Below are positions 4,596-5,909 of a stretch of DNA of 5,909 nt, in pieces. Under the pieces are notes generated by a model. That model was not told the DNA's origin and did not search any database. It saw only the letters and a list, made by a program, of their open reading frames with translations. Both the position numbers and the translations under genes were made by a program. Each line of letters opens with the position of its first letter. The first letter of the stretch is position 1. The stretch lies in the NCBI GenBank assembly GCA_002785065.1, contig PFLI01000135.1, positions 1 to 5,909 on the forward strand, in the 5' to 3' direction. This DNA comes from Candidatus Roizmanbacteria bacterium CG_4_10_14_0_8_um_filter_33_9 (lineage in GTDB: Bacteria > Patescibacteriota > Microgenomatia > UBA1406 > GWC2-37-13).

Positions 4596-5909
4596 CTAAA
4601 AACACCAGAAAGAGCTCCGTTTATAATTATCAACTTGTGAAAAATATATGGAGTTTTTCATTTGCATGACGATATTACGTTTTATTGAGCAAGAATCTAT
4701 TCCTAATTTTTCTGCTTTTTTAAAAGCGTAGTTTGCTAAATCGTCTATATGAAGACTATTAAAAATTCCAGAAAAACGAAGGAGATTTAAATAACTGTTT
4801 TCTTTATCTATACTTTTTTTAAAAAATAATCTATTATCCCTGAGATCGGGAAGTTTAGTATTTTGAGTAAAAATAATGATACGTGAATTTAAAAAGACCA
4901 ATTTCCAATTGTTATCTTGCGAAATACGTGAAATAAACTGCTGAGCCCAAGGAGTCTGATCTGTGTGGCTAAAGACTACTGTCTTTATATCATACTTTTT
5001 AAATATACTGTTCTGAAGATCTATTTTTTCTTGCATATGTATGTATATATTTTGAACAAAATCGCTCGGATAAGCTTCAGGTCTATTATCAATGAATAAT
5101 TGGTATTTTGGATAGAAACGATAAACTAAATATCCGCCAATATCAAAATTGTTAAATACATTTCCCTTTAAATTATGTTTCAATATAAAATCAGTTGCTT
5201 CTTTTTCATTTTCTTCAAATCCAAATCCAAACCGTTTATCACTATCAAACGTATTACTATATGAATTATCGAAAAAGAAGAATGATAAAAAGCTTATTAT
5301 AAATAGGAAAAGTAAAATAATACTATTTCTATAACTTGTTAAGTTTATCTTTTTGAATAATTTATGTATATAAAAATAAAGTGAATGAATCATCCATGAA
5401 GCAAAAGGTATTACAGTCAAAACAAGAAATGGAAAATGACGTATCTGAAAAACTGAAAAAGAAAACATTCCCGTTAATAACAAACTTTCAAGAATTTTTC
5501 TTCTGAAAATCAAATAGAAAATAGTAATAATAATTACTGGTGAAATAATAAAAAAATATGTAACAAGATGATTTGATATTCTTTCTGACAAAAAAAATAC
5601 ATTTTGGTTTTCTACAATTGGATACCCATAGTTGCTAAATATTCTTAAAGGATACAAGGCTCCATTGATTCCATTAGGATTTATTAACACGATAAAAAAA
5701 CTGAGCATAAATAAAAGTAATTTACAAAGAGAATTATTATCATATTTACATGTCATTGCGAGCCGAGTCTGACTCGGCGTGGCAATCTCGACGGGATTGC
5801 TTCGTCGTTTATGCTCCTCGCAATGACAATTAAGCTTCTTATGATTCAATAATTCAATATACAGTTTAACTATCATAAGTAAACCCAACATTACACCGAA
5901 TATGAACGA
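4596..5909 (-). CDS. Polytopic membrane protein with C-terminal soluble domain, 5' end outside window (possible GT-C glycosyltransferase relative)
   Basis: The frame ends with TAG (4598-4596) and stays open to the window edge. An ATG at 5891 gives 431 residues, but upstream codons SFIFGV continue a hydrophobic helix, so the true start is probably outside. Numbered from that ATG, membrane segments lie at about 1-15, 55-71, 107-128, 137-168 and 190-207. Motifs are NPNGINGALYP (71-81), IRHFPFL (150-156) and, after the last helix, a region of about 220 aa with FNNFDIGGYLVYRFYP (246-261) and FIDNRPEAYP (266-275). This arrangement resembles the C-terminal half of large, poorly characterised membrane proteins often annotated as GT-C-like or TPR-containing; I do not recognise a reaction, and the catalytic part would be upstream. 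Residues 22-47 are encoded entirely by a palindromic repeat and are not native to the family. dprA lies downstream on the same strand, beyond repeat A. Confidence 0.8.
   Translation of the reverse strand, partial: SFIFGVMLGLLMIVKLYIELLNHKKLNCHCEEHKRRSNPVEIATPSQTRLAMTCKYDNNSLCKLLLFMLSFFIVLINPNGINGALYPLRIFSNYGYPIVENQNVFFLSERISNHLVTYFFIISPVIIITIFYLIFRRKILESLLLTGMFSFSVFQIRHFPFLVLTVIPFASWMIHSLYFYIHKLFKKINLTSYRNSIILLFLFIISFLSFFFFDNSYSNTFDSDKRFGFGFEENEKEATDFILKHNLKGNVFNNFDIGGYLVYRFYPKYQLFIDNRPEAYPSDFVQNIYIHMQEKIDLQNSIFKKYDIKTVVFSHTDQTPWAQQFISRISQDNNWKLVFLNSRIIIFTQNTKLPDLRDNRLFFKKSIDKENSYLNLLRFSGIFNSLHIDDLANYAFKKAEKLGIDSCSIKRNIVMQMKNSIYFSQVDNYKRSSFWCF
5751..5828. repeat. Palindromic repeat B (78 bp), inserted in frame in the membrane-protein gene
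   Basis: TGTCATTGCGAG (5751-5762) and CTCGCAATGACA (5817-5828) are perfect 12-bp inverted ends. Two hairpins lie inside: GCCGAGTC/GACTCGGC (5762-5769/5771-5778) and GCAATC/GATTGC (5782-5787/5795-5800). The element is clearly richer in GC than its surroundings. Read on the minus strand it gives 26 codons without a stop (CHCEEHKRRSNPVEIATPSQ and then TRLAMT), the kind of peptide commonly mis-annotated from the widespread CATTGCGAG...CTCGCAATG repeat family known to me from many genomes. No obvious target-site duplication flanks it. Confidence 0.9.

Noticed and set aside
5751..5828. Repeat B read as a tRNA-like or small RNA gene because of its three-stem fold
   Set aside because: It lacks an acceptor CCA end, T-loop sequence and anticodon loop, and its sequence matches a widespread dispersed repeat type.

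Overview
The window is AT-rich and uses the standard bacterial code: TGA ends HU and DprA, and no real gene reads through a TGA. The genes are compact. Several starts have no Shine-Dalgarno sequence at normal distance. RNase Y has no membrane anchor, and two different structured intergenic-type repeats are present. Together this suggests a small-genome, uncultivated bacterium, perhaps of the Patescibacteria/CPR (Microgenomates-like) type. That placement is an inference from style and protein flavour, not from a marker gene.

Layout. Positions 1-607 hold decayed coding sequence: a short unrecognised frame, then a DNA methyltransferase remnant broken by a frameshift and apparently by an internal deletion that removed the catalytic motif IV. 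Positions 608-819 are the leader of rny, with a candidate promoter and a wide inverted repeat. Positions 820-2280 encode RNase Y (KH and HD domains). Positions 2281-2428 are the promoter region of an HU gene, with a consensus -35 box and an exceptionally complete Shine-Dalgarno sequence. HU (2429-2701) ends at a textbook intrinsic terminator. RpiB (2851-3315) follows with a possible leaderless start and converges, 5 nt apart, on dprA (minus strand, 3321-4430).

Upstream of dprA lies a 69-bp imperfect palindrome (4439-4507). Beyond it is the 3' portion of a minus-strand polytopic membrane protein (4596 to the window edge). That gene carries a second, GC-rich 78-bp palindromic repeat (5751-5828), exactly 26 codons long and read through in frame. 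Both repeats have TGTCAT...ATGACA ends.

How the genes relate: these are mostly separate housekeeping units (mRNA decay, nucleoid structure, pentose phosphate interconversion, DNA uptake/recombination), not one pathway. I found no new multi-gene system. The most interesting signal is the repeat pair, especially the in-frame repeat that has become part of a protein, comparable in principle to the Rickettsia palindromic elements.
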